DNA from: Gambelia wislizenii
Lineage: Eukaryota; Chordata; Lepidosauria; Squamata; Crotaphytidae
Direction of reading: 5' to 3'
NCBI GenBank assembly: GCA_030847615.1
Contig: JAUMIR010000005.1
Coordinates: 60,601,001 to 60,665,000 of the forward strand
DNA: 64,000 nt
Positions 32,604 through 43,814 of the stretch are shown here, in pieces (within the stretch, counting starts at the first letter, position 1; each line of letters starts with the position of its first letter). The notes beneath the pieces were generated by a model. The model saw only the letters and a list, made by a program, of their open reading frames with translations, did no database searches and had not been told where the DNA came from. The position numbers were made by a program, and so were the translations under genes.

Positions 32604-33126
32604 TGATAATCTTGACTCTTTGCCAGAGACTAAAAGACAAAAGAAGAATTCCTACACAAGTATATTTCACCAGGGAAAAGGGAGAGGAACATTCAAACTG
32701 GCCAGTCAACAGCCAGGGAGGACCTGGACTAAGAGGCCTTTCTGTAATAGCTATGGAAAGGCAGATAGCTCGTTCCTTAGATATTGAGAAGTTAGTGAAG
32801 GTGTTCACTGCCCCCAAATCAAGAAAAGTTAAGATTTAAGTGAGTAATTTTTTTAAAAAAATCAAAGAAGCCAGAAAAGAAAAGAAAGGTCTATTTTATA
32901 AATGTTGTAATTTTAAATTATTTGATACAAATTTTATGTAAACTGGTTAAAATAATTTTAAAAGAATAATTCAGGCTATACTTTGTGTTTTCAAAATATC
33001 CAACATAAGACTGTAAAAGGAAGAAAGGAAAAAATGCATTTAATATACTGTACTAAATTGGACTCAGCTCTTTCTTTTCCGGACTCCAAATGCTGCATGC
33101 TGAAACTAGTGTTTTGTAATTTTGAT
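32604..33126. other. Unannotated sequence
   Basis: AT-rich, no element or gene recognised. Confidence 0.45.
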
Positions 33127-33129
33127 TTA

Positions 33130-33700
33130 GGGTTTGTCTAAACAGTGAAAATAATCCGAACAGGATGCAAATGGAAGGCAATCTGTACAAACAGACATTC
33201 ACATAAATACATATCATTTGGAAGGGGGGCAGCCAAATCCACTGCAAACACTGTGTTGGAAGCCTCTGGGGTTTCTTCTGGACACTTTTAAAAAGCTCCA
33301 TACAGCATAAGAATGTGCGATTGTTTGGACACTTACATTCGCGTTGGTGCAACCAGGGAGCAGAATCTGATTGGCTGGACGAGCATGGGGGTTGGATTCT
33401 CAGCTAAGTGAGAGTCTGGTAAGTTGATAAGACGGCAAGCTTATACTCTCAATCTCTCTCCTTTTTTTCTTTTTTCTTTTCTAAATACAAAAGATTGCAT
33501 GTGTGCACCATGGTAAATTTTTCAAAAAAAATTTGGCGGTGGCAGAATTAAAAGTACAAGTAAATCACTCATGGCTGCCATCTTGGCTAGGGTCATGCGA
33601 AGTTTAAGGGGATCTTTTGACTGTTTAGTTAGGTTGCAATGCTGCAAATGTCTGCTTTTTTGGACATGTTCATATTTTCCCCCCTCGTATAAACAGGACC
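33130..33700. mobile_element. 571-bp inverted-end element flanked by TTA
   Basis: The ends GGGTTTGTCTAAACAGTG and GGTCCTGTTTATACGAGG are weak inverted repeats, with TTA at 33127-33129 and 33701-33703. The left end resembles 6243-6767, but the interior is different. Confidence 0.55.
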
Positions 33701-33750
33701 TTACTGTGAATGGGGCAGTTTTTTGAGATTTGATTAATAGAAATGATCTA

Positions 33751-33940
33751 CAGTAGGACCCCTGTATCCACTGATTCAGTTATCCATGGGACACAAAACA
33801 TCACACCTACCATAGAGTCTTCCTAGAAAATGTGTCCTCTCTAGCCATTTTCTAGGTCCTCCAAGGCAACTCAATGGTATTTTAAACCAGAAGTTCAATT
33901 ATTTTCAAAGGCGTTTGCTATTTTCCACTGTTTTCGGTAA
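33751..33940. mobile_element. TA-flanked MITE, right end missing
   Basis: Begins TA-CAGTAGGACCCCTGTATCCA and follows the 11406-11657 element closely (CATAGAGTCTTCCTAGAAAA, TTTTCTAGGTCCTCCAAGGC) until about 33940. The right terminal repeat is absent. Confidence 0.8.
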
Positions 33941-34590
33941 AGCAGAGTACTGAATGCAAACATTAAACATACAGCCTTTTTCAAACTGATTTTGCAAGCT
34001 GCATAGCTGAAGTAAATGCAGACATGTAACAAAATAGATGCATAGGCAACCAAAATCTCTTTCCCATCAGTGGAATGCATAGAGAATTTTTTAAAATCCA
34101 TCACAGAGAAGACCTTATTAGCTAATTTATCTGAGGGGACAATTTATAAAAATTAACTCATAAACACTAATACAAAAACTATGGAACAATATACTTACTA
34201 CTATATACTACTCAGAAAAAAACTCCATGTACTATCAGGTTTCAGTTGACTCATTAGGAAGGTGGTTTTACTAGTTCATGCAGTAGTAATAAAATTTACT
34301 TTTAATTTAGTAGTTCTAAAGATTATAGTGCAATATAAGTGTGATGAGCTTCAGTGGTATCATTGATATTAAATGTTCTTTGATATCTGAAAAGTCTGGA
34401 TTTTAGAGCAAAGAAGGCTTTGTCTGTGTGATATGATAATAAAGTCCTTCAGATATCATTATAGGGTCCTTTTTACCTTCAGACTGATATACAACTTGTC
34501 CCGATATTGAAAATATCACTTTATTTCCACACTTGTCTTCCCTTTGTATTTCATTGCTTATTGAATTGTATATTACACTTCTTCTACACA
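33941..34590. other. Unannotated sequence
   Basis: AT-rich, no element or gene recognised. Confidence 0.45.
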
Positions 34591-34815
34591 GAAGGATGTG
34601 TGTGCCTTCAAGTAGTCTGTCAACTTACAACAACTGTATAAATTTCATAGGGTTGGCAAGGAAGACTCAGAGTTGGTTTTGCTAGTTCCTTCTTCTGAAA
34701 TATAGCCTACAACACCTGGTATTCATTGGCGGTCTCCCACCTACTAACCAGGGCTGACCCAGCTTAGCTTCCAAGATCAGACAGGAACTGACACTCTTGG
34801 GGTATTTAGGCCTAA
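34591..34815 (-). mobile_element. 5S-rRNA-derived SINE
   Basis: The minus strand starts with a degenerate 5S rRNA 3' half (AGATCTTGG-type GAAGCTAAGCTGGGTCAGCC, TGGTTAGTAGGTGGGAGACC). It ends with the shared SINE tail (CCAACCCTATGAAATTTATA ... CTACTTGAAGGCACACAC). The 5S part supplies the internal polymerase III promoter in such SINEs. Confidence 0.85.
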
Positions 34816-35108
34816 GCAGAGGCAGGAGTGCAGAAATGTGGATGTTGCAGTGTGTGAAACTGACCAAGGGCTTATCTATACAAAAAGATATAAGGCAGAT
34901 TGCTGTGTATTAATCTAAGTCACAGCAGTGTTCATTTGTCTCCATGGTTTCTTTGGGAAGACCACTGGTACGTGAAGTTATAGTGTTTGAAGTTCACACG
35001 GAGGTAAGCCCACGAATAAAGATGGTGGCTATGAGTGAATTACTCACCTTCTTATTCTCCAAAAGTTGCAGCTGAAGCATAGATGGTTTTCCCCACATTA
35101 AATCCAAG

Positions 35109-36115
35109 GGGTCGTTTACACAGCAAAATAAATCCTCCAAGAATGCGACAAGAAGGCTGATAGTTCCCACGCATTTTGAAGCAACAGCGCCCTTTTCAGA
35201 AGGAGGGGGTGCAAAAAACCCATAAGTTGCGCAGTATCAGCTTTCGCTAGTTTTCACACTTTTTTGATTACGTTTGCAAAAATGTGCATGATTTGTCATG
35301 GGAACTAATCATTGTGTAAACTGGCATCTACCTTTTCGAATTACTGTGAGCAGAGCTGAATCCTGATTGGTTGGAGTGAGCATTCTGCTTTCTCCGAATA
35401 GACTGAGGGGTTGGAGAGAAGAAATTCACCCTCCTTCTGCTTGCAGCTCACTTTGGAAAATCTGCTCTGAGCCCTTCCTGTCTGTTTCAAAGGAAGGCTT
35501 TGGGGGTTGGGAAAATGATCGGGGAGGAGCCCCTGCTTCGCTGGTGTGAGTGTGTGTGTGTGCATTTGTGTGTGCGGGGAAACAGCCGATCGCATGTTCG
35601 TTCTTTTGTTTGTTTGTCCTTCCATTCACTTGCCTTTATTCAAGGCTTCGGAGGGAGGGAAAACAATCAGGAATGAGGCAAGCTCTGCTTCTGTGGTGTG
35701 TGTTTGTGTGTATATGCATGAAGGGAATGGAAGGAGATCGCTCCACCATGCTTTTGCTTGTTCGTGCTTTCATTTACTCCTTTCTTTATAGAAGCCTTTC
35801 GGGGCTGATGAAGACGGGGGGGGGAGTTGACAGATCACTCATTCGATCTCTTGTTTGTTTGTCCTTTTTCTTTCCTCTCATTATTTATGGTCTCCATAAC
35901 CCCCTCCTTGCTCCCTCCCCGCCTCCTGCCTGGCTTTAATCATCTGGAGGTGATCCCCCCACCACCTTTGCCTGTATGAACTAAGGAAAACAGAAAGTGT
36001 CTGGATCTGGCTGCATCTTCTGAAAATGCCAGGAGTCGTGTGATTTATGCGCTCCTGATGCGAAAGAACAGTAATCTGGAATCTTGCGAACTTTTTCCTG
36101 TTGTGGAACCGGCCC
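35109..36115. mobile_element. 1007-bp inverted-end element with 5-bp duplication
   Basis: The ends GGGTCGTTTACACAGC and GGGCCGGTTCCACAAC are inverted and flanked by CCAAG at 35104-35108 and 36116-36120. The left end is close to the right end of 51446-52494 (GGGTCATTCACACAG). The interior holds degenerate tandem units (35490-35880). No transposase. Confidence 0.65.
35490..35880 (+). repeat. Degenerate ~150-bp tandem repeat, under 3 units
   Basis: Successive units share GGCTTTGGGGGTTGGGAAAA / GGCTTCGGAGGGAGGGAAAA / GCCTTTCGGGGCTGATGAAG, then TG-rich runs and CATGTTCGTTCTTTTGTTTG-like segments, starting near 35490, 35643 and 35790. Confidence 0.6.
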
Positions 36116-36120
36116 CCAAG

Positions 36121-36741
36121 TCATCTTCTGCTTAAAAATGTTTTGTTGCCCTACTGTTCCAGAAAATTTGCATGATTGCTACCAGGAAACTCAAAAATGG
36201 CAGTTCCAGCAACTTCATTGCCAGCAAGCCTGCTCCCATGCACATCTGACCAATCACCTTTTGACTTCCGGAATGTACTCCACTGTGAATTGGTTGTCCA
36301 AATGGGCGTGAATGAGCATTTCCGCATATTAAAAAAAAAAAACTTCAGGAAAAGCTGCAAATGCTTTCTTTGCATAGTTTTTGTGAGTTTTGGTTCCCAC
36401 CTTCTGAGTATGGTGAATCATCATGGGATCTCATTAGGACAAAAAATATTCTTCTCACACTGCATGAGGAGATTTTTCACCATCTAAAGAACATCCAAAT
36501 GTATTATTTCAACAGTGACTTATGTACAAAAGCAATTATGTGTTTTCAAAGATAATGATGAAAGGAAAGCAATGTTCATTTTTCTCAGCATGATAAAATA
36601 GGTGCTCTCACAAACATTCAAAACACAGATTTTGTCCATGAAAGAAAAATGCCATGTGTTATACAACTCATTAGTCTAAAAATCAATTGTCTAAGGAAAA
36701 AGTCTGTCACCTCAATCAAAAAAAAAAAACAAAAAAAACTC
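36121..36741. other. Unannotated sequence
   Basis: Ends in poly-A-rich DNA (36717-36738) just before the next element. Confidence 0.45.
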
Positions 36742-36743
36742 TA

Positions 36744-37474
36744 CAGTCATCCCTTCACATTCGCGAGGGTTAGGTTCCACGGACCCCCACGAATGTGAAA
36801 AATCCACAAATATTGATTGCCCCCCCCTCCCACCAAAGCGACCACAGGACCTCCGGAGGCCCCATAGTCGCTTTCCCCGGACTCCCCACTCCCTCCCAAG
36901 GCCTTCATGGGGCCCCTGGAGACCCTCCCGAGGACCCGTGGATGCCTCCGCAGCCCTCCCCACTCCCCCCCCCAAGGTCTTCACGGGGCCTCTGGAGGGT
37001 CTCCGAAGGCCCCGTGGAGGCCTCTGCAGCCCTCCCCACTCCCCTCGCAAGGCCCCATGGAGGCCTCCGCGGCCCTCCCCACTCCCCCCCGAGGCCCTGT
37101 GGAGGCCTCCCCGGCCCTCCCCGCTCCCCACAAGGCCTTCACGGGGCCTTCGGAGGGTCTCTGAAGGCCCCGTGGAGGCCTCCCCGGCCCTCCCCGCTCC
37201 CTCCCATGGCCTTCACGGGGCCTCCGGAGGGTCTCCGAAGGCCCCGTGGAGGCCTCCCCGGCCCTCCCCCTCCCCCCCCAAGGCCTTCACAGGGTGCTCG
37301 GAGGGTCTCCAAAGGCCCCATGGAGGCCTCCCCGGCCCTCCCTGCTCCCTCCCAGGGCCTTCATGGGGCCTCCGGAGGCCCCGTGTCACGGTTTTGGGAG
37401 GGCGGGGGGGCCTCCCAAAACCGCGAATAATCAAAACTGCGAATGCTGAGTTTGCGAATGTGTAGGGGCAACTG
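36744..37474 (-). mobile_element. 731-bp TA-flanked TIR element, inverted relative of 14759-16395
   Basis: Flanked by TA. On the minus strand it begins CAGTTGCCCCTACACATTCG and continues with CATTCGCAGTTTTGATTATT and CGCGGTTTTGGGAGGCC, the same subterminal order as 14759 onward. It ends in the same palindromic ATTCGTGGGGGTCC region. The GC-rich core is a shorter, older version of the 74-bp array. Confidence 0.85.
36900..37385 (-). repeat. Diverged 74-bp minisatellite, about 6 units
   Basis: CTTCACGGGG-type markers start at 37137, 37211, 37285 and 37359: exactly 74 bp apart. Earlier, looser units start near 36905 and 36977. Motifs GGGGCCTCCGGAGG, GGCCCCGTGGAGGCCTCC and CCGGCCCTCCCC correspond on the opposite strand to those at 14899-16185, with more differences between units. 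Confidence 0.9.
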
Positions 37475-37476
37475 TA

Positions 37477-39367
37477 TATGTAAAACCAGCTTACATGCCT
37501 GTGGTGCTCTCCTAAATCATAGTGGTCATACAAAAGAAAATTGATCTATGGCAATGAAGAAAACCTCTTGTGACTAATATTGATATTACAGGCGCAGAAG
37601 TTCAGCATTGACAACTCTGAGTTCAAAAAGCACACACTCATTTTATACTTTCCATAAAAAGAGATCTGCACCATCAATATTTCTCTGATTTTAATGCAAA
37701 ATGTTTAGTAACCTGCTCTTAACTTGGGGTTGCCATTTAACTCCAGTTGATGGCCAGATCTATCAAATCCATTTTCACAAATTACCCTCTTTTCCACCTC
37801 CAAGTCTGTTCTGAGCTAGTTTTGTGCTGTTTTTCTTAAAAAATGGGAACTGGGGGGGTATATATATTTTCATGTTTTCACATTAAAGATTTCATTAGCA
37901 GGCACATGCCCCCAGTGAGTAAAGTGTGTTTCTAGGCATTTTAGAAAAGTACTTTCCAAATGTATACATTTGAAATGTACATATTTGCCCAACACATTTT
38001 GCTTCATGTTTGTTCCACATCACAAGCCTGTGTATATGGAATTCCAATTGCAAATTGCATCCAGTTGCATGTGTAGTTTAGAAGCTATGGAACCAATTTA
38101 TGTAAATATCTTTTTTAAAAATTAAAAGCTCAATGGAGATCATTTTTCACATATATAATTAATTTTATAATCATACATTATATTATCTAATCAATACTTA
38201 GTTATTATAACACATAAAATTACTATAAAATCACAATTTTTCTATTAACTAGTTTCAAATATTCCTAATCAAATACATATCTATACATATTCCTAATCAA
38301 ATACATATCTATACTAGCTCAGCTTCAGCAACTCTGTAGCACTGCATGTTCCTAGATAAATTCAATCACAACGAGGGCCAAACTGAGTATGATAACTGAT
38401 CACGTAACTAACCTATACATGTTCATTGCTTTTCCTTTACAACACAACAGCCAGCAGAGAGTGGCTGGGATCTGGACTGAGACCATGCCATGAGAGAACA
38501 GGAGCTCTTTGCCCCTGACATATTGCCATTCTGGACCATGAATGCAAGCTGTATCAGGAAGAAAGCTTCCATTAGCATTCTTCCTGATACAGGAAAAATG
38601 CTGTATCCATTATTTCATTAGAATCTTCCTTCTAGTGAAAACAGTGCCCATGGCCAAGGCATGTAGTGGGGGAATGTGTTAAAGCCCCACTGCCCTCATA
38701 TCACAGTCTTGATCCAGACTGAACCCCTTGCATGGCTGACATTTAGTGAAGAAATGCCATGTTATGTTTGGCCCCAATGGCTGAATTCTCCTTGGTGTTG
38801 GGGAAAGCATGAGGAACAAAAAGTGCAATTCAATCATGGTTCCTTTCTTCCCTGCTTAGGGCCCTGCCCAAACACCAATTCAAAGTAGGGTGGTAGAAAC
38901 AGATCTTGTTAGAAAACCTTCATTCAGTTACTGAATAACTGGTTTTTAAAATGTGACCAAACTGGCAACTACCAAGGGTTGGATCTGTATTACAGTGTAA
39001 TGAAACCTTTGTAAAATATTTAAACAAATGCACACATCTGCAAATGGATGGGTGTTATGCAAGACTACAGAAGCCTCCTTAACTCCTCTGGTTTCTGCAG
39101 GAGGCACGTCTGTGGTATATTCAAACTTTTCTTCCTGTGCTTCAGTGGAAAATTTTGTCATGGAGCAATGGTGGGCAAATCTGAGATGCATCTAAAGTTG
39201 CTGAGAACGATCCCTTGGCAACTGGGATCTGGCTCTGATTTTCACATTGCACAAAGTTCAGCCGAGAGAAATGAAAGCCCAAATCTAATTTTTGCCACTT
39301 TGTTTCTGGCAGTTTAAGCAATGGCTTTAACAATGTCATGTTGATTTGGAAAGAAACCTGACAATGA
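37477..39367. other. Unannotated AT-rich sequence
   Basis: No gene or element recognised. A short local duplication CATATTCCTAATCAAATACATATCTATA occurs (split across 38256-38312, described not quoted in full). Confidence 0.45.
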
Positions 39368-39470
39368 ATGCTACATTTTATTAATTTATTTATTTATGCA
39401 ATTTATATGCCGCCTTTCTCCTGAAGACAGACCCATGGCTGCTCAAGTGTGTCCATAGTTGATTTTCACC
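39368..39470 (-). mobile_element. LINE2-like 3' end fragment
   Basis: TTATTAATTTATTTATTTAT followed by TATATGCCGCCTTTCTCCTG is the reverse complement of an L2/CR1-type tail (GCGGCATATAAAT with an AATAAAT tail). Confidence 0.6.
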
Positions 39471-39690
39471 CAAGATTAGTGGAAAAGTTAAGGATTGCGC
39501 ATCAAGACCAACACTCAGGTCTTATTTACTTTTTGTTTATGTGTGTTCTTGGGTGCAGCCTTCAGCCTGGCTGTCCAAATCATTATGATGATCAGAAGTG
39601 ATTTCGCACAGCTCACCTTCATGCACCAATTGTACCTTTCCTGAAGACATCAGATCTGGCCAAGGGGCCACATACCTTAATTACATACCT

Positions 39691-39800
39691 GAACATGACT
39701 CAGCAGTGTGATGTAGCAGCCAGAAAAGCCAATGCAATTCCAGGTTGCATCAATAGGAGTATAGTGTCTAGATTGAGGGGAATAATAGTGCTACTCTAAT
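39691..39800 (+). mobile_element. Short CR1 fragment
   Basis: Matches 40125-40230 of the neighbouring CR1 (CAGCAGTGTGATGTAGCAGC, GCATCAATAGGAGTATAGTG). It is therefore a separate insertion or a broken duplicate. Confidence 0.75.
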
Positions 39801-39956
39801 CTGCTTATATATATATAGTGGAATATTTTTGCTAAGGACTTTTTTGGACGCTGAAAAATAACGCAAGCAGTTTTGGATGATGCTTGCCCCTGCCGGTACT
39901 GTTGCGGTACCGCGGGGAGAGTTGAGCGTCATATTTCCTTGATTTTTAGAAAGATT
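39801..39956. other. Possible half of a TTA-family MITE
   Basis: AAGGACTTTTTTGGACGC near 39834 resembles the AGGACATTTTCAGACGC ends, and a GC-rich stretch follows (GCCGGTACTGTTGCGGTACC). No matching right end is found. Confidence 0.35.
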
Positions 39957-40737
39957 AGAAAGGTGGGCCAAAACTAAAAAAATGGATTTCAACAGGGAGA
40001 AATGTAGGATACTACACCTGGGCAGTAAAAATGAAAAGCATAGATATAGGATAGGTGACACCTGGCTTGATGGCAGTACATGTGAAAGGGATCTAGGAGT
40101 CTTAGTGGACCACAAACAGAACATGAGTCAGCAGTGTGATGCGACAGCTAAAAAAGCCAATGTGATTCTAGGCTGCATCAATAGGAGTATAGTGTCTACA
40201 TCAAGGGAAGTAATTGCACCACTCTATTCTGTTTTGGTCAGACCTCACCTCGAATACTGTGTCCAGTTCTGGACACCACAATTCAAGAAGGATATTGAGA
40301 AGCTGGAATGTGTCCAGAGGGGGTCGACCAAAATGGTGGGAGGTCTGGAAGCCTTAGGGAGCTGGGTATGTTTAGCCTGGGGAAGAGAAGCTTAAGAGAG
40401 GGCATGATAGCCATGTTTAAATATTTGAAGGGATGTCATATTGAGGATGGAGCAAAGTTGTTTTCTGTGGCTCAAGAGACAAGGAGACGGAGCAATGGAC
40501 TCAAACTACAGGGGGAAAGATTCCATCTAAACATTAGGAAGAATTTCCTGACAATAAGAGCTGTTCAGCAGTGGAATGCACTGCCTTGGAGTGTGGTGGT
40601 CTCCTTCTTTGGAGGTTTTTAAATAGAGGCTGGATGGCCATCTGTCAGGAGTGCTTTGATTTTTTGTTCCTGCATGGCAGAGGTTGAACTGGATGGCCCT
40701 TGTGGTCTCTTCCAACTCTATGATTCTATGATTCTGT
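39957..40737 (+). mobile_element. CR1 LINE 3' portion
   Basis: 5'-truncated CR1 containing the C-terminal part of the reverse-transcriptase ORF and the short 3' UTR. It ends in the (ATTCTATG)n-type tail at about 40719-40737. Confidence 0.9.
39982..40395 (+). pseudogene. CR1 reverse transcriptase C-terminal remnant
   Basis: A 137-codon frame starting MDFNREKCRILHLGSKNEKH, then CERDLGVLVDHKQNMSQQCD, STSREVIAPLYSVLVRPHLE and YCVQFWTP, which is the thumb/C-terminal region of CR1 ORF2. It shifts frame near 40310-40330. The rest (LREGMIAMFKYLKGCHIEDG, FHLNIRKNFLTIRAV) is in the overlapping frame 40308-40622. Catalytic motifs lie upstream and are absent. Inactive. Confidence 0.9.
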
Positions 40738-41106
40738 ATGTTTAGCTTGGGGAAGAGAAGACTGAGAGGTGACACAATAGCCATCTTCAAACATCCGAAG
40801 GGATGCCATTTAGAACATGGAGTGATTTTGTCTTCTCCTGCTCCAGAGACTAGAACACGAACCAATGGGTTCAAATTGCAAGAAATTCGATTCTACCTCA
40901 ACATTAGGAAGAACATGATTGTTAAGAACTCTTTGACAGTGGACTAAACTGCCTTGGAAGGTGGTGGATTCTCCTTCTTTGGAGGTTTTTAAACAACCTT
41001 CTTTGGATGGGCATCTTTTGGGACTGCTTTATTTCAGAATGGCAGGGATTTGGACCAGATGGCCCTTGTGGTACCTTCCAACCCTACAATTCTTTGATTC
41101 CATAAT
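40738..41106 (+). mobile_element. Second CR1 3' fragment, in tandem
   Basis: Restarts at TTTAGCTTGGGGAAGAGAAG, equivalent to 40371, and runs to a GATTC-rich tail at about 41106. It is more diverged than the copy before it, whose tail it abuts. Confidence 0.85.
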
Positions 41107-41732
41107 TATTCAAATAATTAGCATTTTTCAGTTGTAATTCTTTGTTTTCCCACTATCGCTTCTGTTTTTTCTTCCCATGACCACAAAAGTTTTTTAAGAA
41201 CAAAAAGGCAGAATAGCAGTACAACTTATTGGTAGTGCTAAGAGCCCTGTTTGGAAGTACTGTATCTCAATTTATCTTAAGGATCACGCTCTCCCTTAAA
41301 AATCTGCCAGGTTTCAAGAACAGTGTGTGTTGGGGGGGGGGGTATTTTTCCTTGTCAGTGTCTGTAGGATGTTTAGCATGAACATGAGACAGGGCCTTTT
41401 GGGTGGTTACAGCCAGGCTCTAAAAAGCCTTTCCTTAAGAGACCAATTTAGCTCACTTGCTGGTAGTCTCCTGTGAAAATATAACATGTTTCATTAATAC
41501 AAGCTTTTGGCCTCCAAAACAGACCTGTTTTAACTGTGCTTGTCATTATTTTTCACTGTCTGCTTTACTGCTATTTTTACATGTTTCATTTATACTTTTT
41601 ATATTTTAATGACTATTCATCCAGTATTTTATTTATTAGCTTCATAACCTCCCCACACCCCAAACACAATTATAGAAAAAAAGGTATTTCAAGGCTATTT
41701 CCCCCTTAATACACCTAATTTGCATGTGTATA
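41107..41732. other. Unannotated sequence
   Basis: Contains a poly-G run near 41331-41341. Nothing recognised. Confidence 0.45.
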
Positions 41733-41734
41733 TA

Positions 41735-41965
41735 CAGGTGGCACCCCATAAGTACAGGATATGGTCTCTCTAGGCATTTCCTAGGTCCTCCAGTGTGACT
41801 CTTTGGTAAAATCCGCTGGAAGTTACCATGGAGTTGTGCTGAAGCTGCCTAGAGAGACATCCTCTCTAAGTGTTTCCTAGGTCCTCCAGCACAAATCTAT
41901 GGTAACTTCTGGCAAGTATGGTAAGTCTGGGACCATATCCTCCTGTGGACACAGCAGGCGACCCG
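41735..41965. mobile_element. 231-bp TA-flanked MITE
   Basis: CAGGTGGCACCCCATAAGTA at the left, weakly inverted at the right, TA on both sides. The phrase TTTCCTAGGTCCTCCAG occurs twice inside (near 41776 and 41874) and links it to the 11406 family. Confidence 0.6.
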
Positions 41966-41967
41966 TA

Positions 41968-43043
41968 TATACACACCAACCCATTTCAATTCAGTTTGGT
42001 AAAAGAGGGGCAGGGGGAATGAAATTGGATTGTGAAACAGATTGTGATTTTGAAGTAACCACATTTCATTTCTGCTACAAGAAATTAATTAGAAAATTTA
42101 CAATCCACCAGAAGCTATTTAACTTAAACTATCTAATTGCAGCATCCATGTACAAGGCGAGATGCCCCTGCTCATAAATTTCAGGGGGGTAAAAAGATGA
42201 GCTACTACAAACACTGAAAAGGACATAACAAGAGACCTTCTAGGTTAGACCAAAGGACTATCAACTCCAGCACTCTCTTCCACAGCAGCCAACTAAGTTC
42301 TTCAAGGAAGCCCACAGACATAATAGTACCATCCTGCTCATGATCCCAGCAACTAGTGTTGAGAATTATACTATCTCCAACATTGGGTGTAATACATTGG
42401 CATCATGATTAGTAGTCATTGATACGCTTATGTTCCATGAATCTGCTGAATCTGCTTTAAGCATATAACATTACTAGATGAGGAGGAATTTACCTTGTTT
42501 CATTCTGGTCTCATAGCCAGGTTACTCACTGGAACAAGTTCTCATAGACTGTACATAGATCTACATATGATAAAGATGCAGCAGCAACTGCTGCAGCTTG
42601 GCTGCACACACAAAATGCAAGAATTCCCACTTATGTGTTACTGTAGAAAGCCCTTATCTAGCCAAATCACAAAAGAAGAAATAAACAGTGGGGTACTGCC
42701 AGCACTGCTGCTCAATTCCTGTAAGAGCCTCTCAGTTTTAAAGAGCCTCTCTCATCACCACCCAGGACATCAGGAGAAAAGAGGGACTCCTGAGCAATTC
42801 ACCACAAATAAGGGGGAGCAAGGGACAGGCTGCACAAAAATTAGAGGACGCACCACCACATTCAGTGCAAATGCAAATGCTGCTGCAATAAACTTGTATA
42901 ACCTTGCTTGCCTCCACAACTTTCACTTTCTTTCAAGTAATTCCATGAGTGTTGACTTCCCCCAAACTCAGCATGCAGCAGATTCCCTATCGACTTTGTT
43001 ATATTTTTCCCTAGATCAACCAAATGAGAAGCCAAGTGCATAT
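41968..43043. other. Unannotated sequence
   Basis: The 209-codon ORF at 42495-43124 is mostly this unrecognised DNA read into the LINE that starts at 43053. It is not a gene. Confidence 0.5.
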
Positions 43044-43060
43044 ATGTTCACAAGATTATC

Positions 43061-43661
43061 TTGCTACGCGAGGGCCAGCACGGTCAAGTCAGATATGGTG
43101 ATGCTCTTTCAGAGCCCTTTCTAATAACCAATGGAGTGAAGCAAGGTTGTGTTCTTGCGCCAACTTTTTTTTACAATCTTCTTCAGCATGATGCTCCAAA
43201 GGGCTACGGCAGAGCTCAAAGAAGAAGACGGCATCTATATCTGTTACTGTACTGATGGTAGCTTGTTTAACTTAAGCCACCTGAGGGCTCGCACTAAGAC
43301 TCTAAACTATCTAGTTCGTGAGCTGCTCTTCGCTGATGATGCTGCCCTTGTTGTCCACACAGAAGCAGCTCTGCAGCGCCTAACATCCTGCTTCGCAACA
43401 GCTGCAGAGCTGTCTGGGCTGGAAGTCAGCCTAAAGAAAACGGAAGTTCTTTACCAGCCTGCATCACAGGACAAACACCATCATCTCCACATTGCTGTCG
43501 GAAAATCTGTGCTTAAGTCTGTTCAGCAGTTCACCTACCTGGGAAGCATCATCTCCTCAGATGCCAAGATTGACAAAAAGATCGATCACAGATTAGCAAA
43601 GGCATATAGCGCATTTGGAAGACTTTACAAAAGACTTTGGAGTAATAAACACCTGAGGTGA
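43061..43661 (+). pseudogene. LINE reverse-transcriptase palm and thumb remnant
   Basis: Frame pieces encode LITNGVKQGCVLAPTFF (43061 frame), then in the 43149 frame the ATAELKEEDGIYI region, LVRELLFADDAALVVHT with catalytic FADD at 43329-43340, LEVSLKKTEVLYQPA and FTYLGSIISSDAKIDKKID. A frameshift separates the QGCVLAP box from the FADD box, near 43170-43190. A TGA ends the frame at 43662. The missing N-terminal half and these breaks make it inactive. Confidence 0.9.
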
Positions 43662-43814
43662 AGCACAAAAATCAGTGTGTATAGAGCCATTGTACTGTCT
43701 ATTCTCCTTTATGGATCTGAAACATGGATCACCTATCACCACCACTTATGACTCCTCGAACGCTTTCATCAGTGCTGTCTACGCACAATCCTAAATATAC
43801 ACTGGACTGACTAT

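Noticed and set aside
34866..35010. Another CTA/TTA-type MITE starting GGGCTTATCTATAC
   Set aside because: A possible right end near 34998-35012 exists, but the flanks do not duplicate, so borders cannot be supported.
42495..43124. 209-codon ORF as one protein
   Set aside because: Runs from unrecognised DNA across the LINE's 5' target duplication, so it is chimeric by chance.
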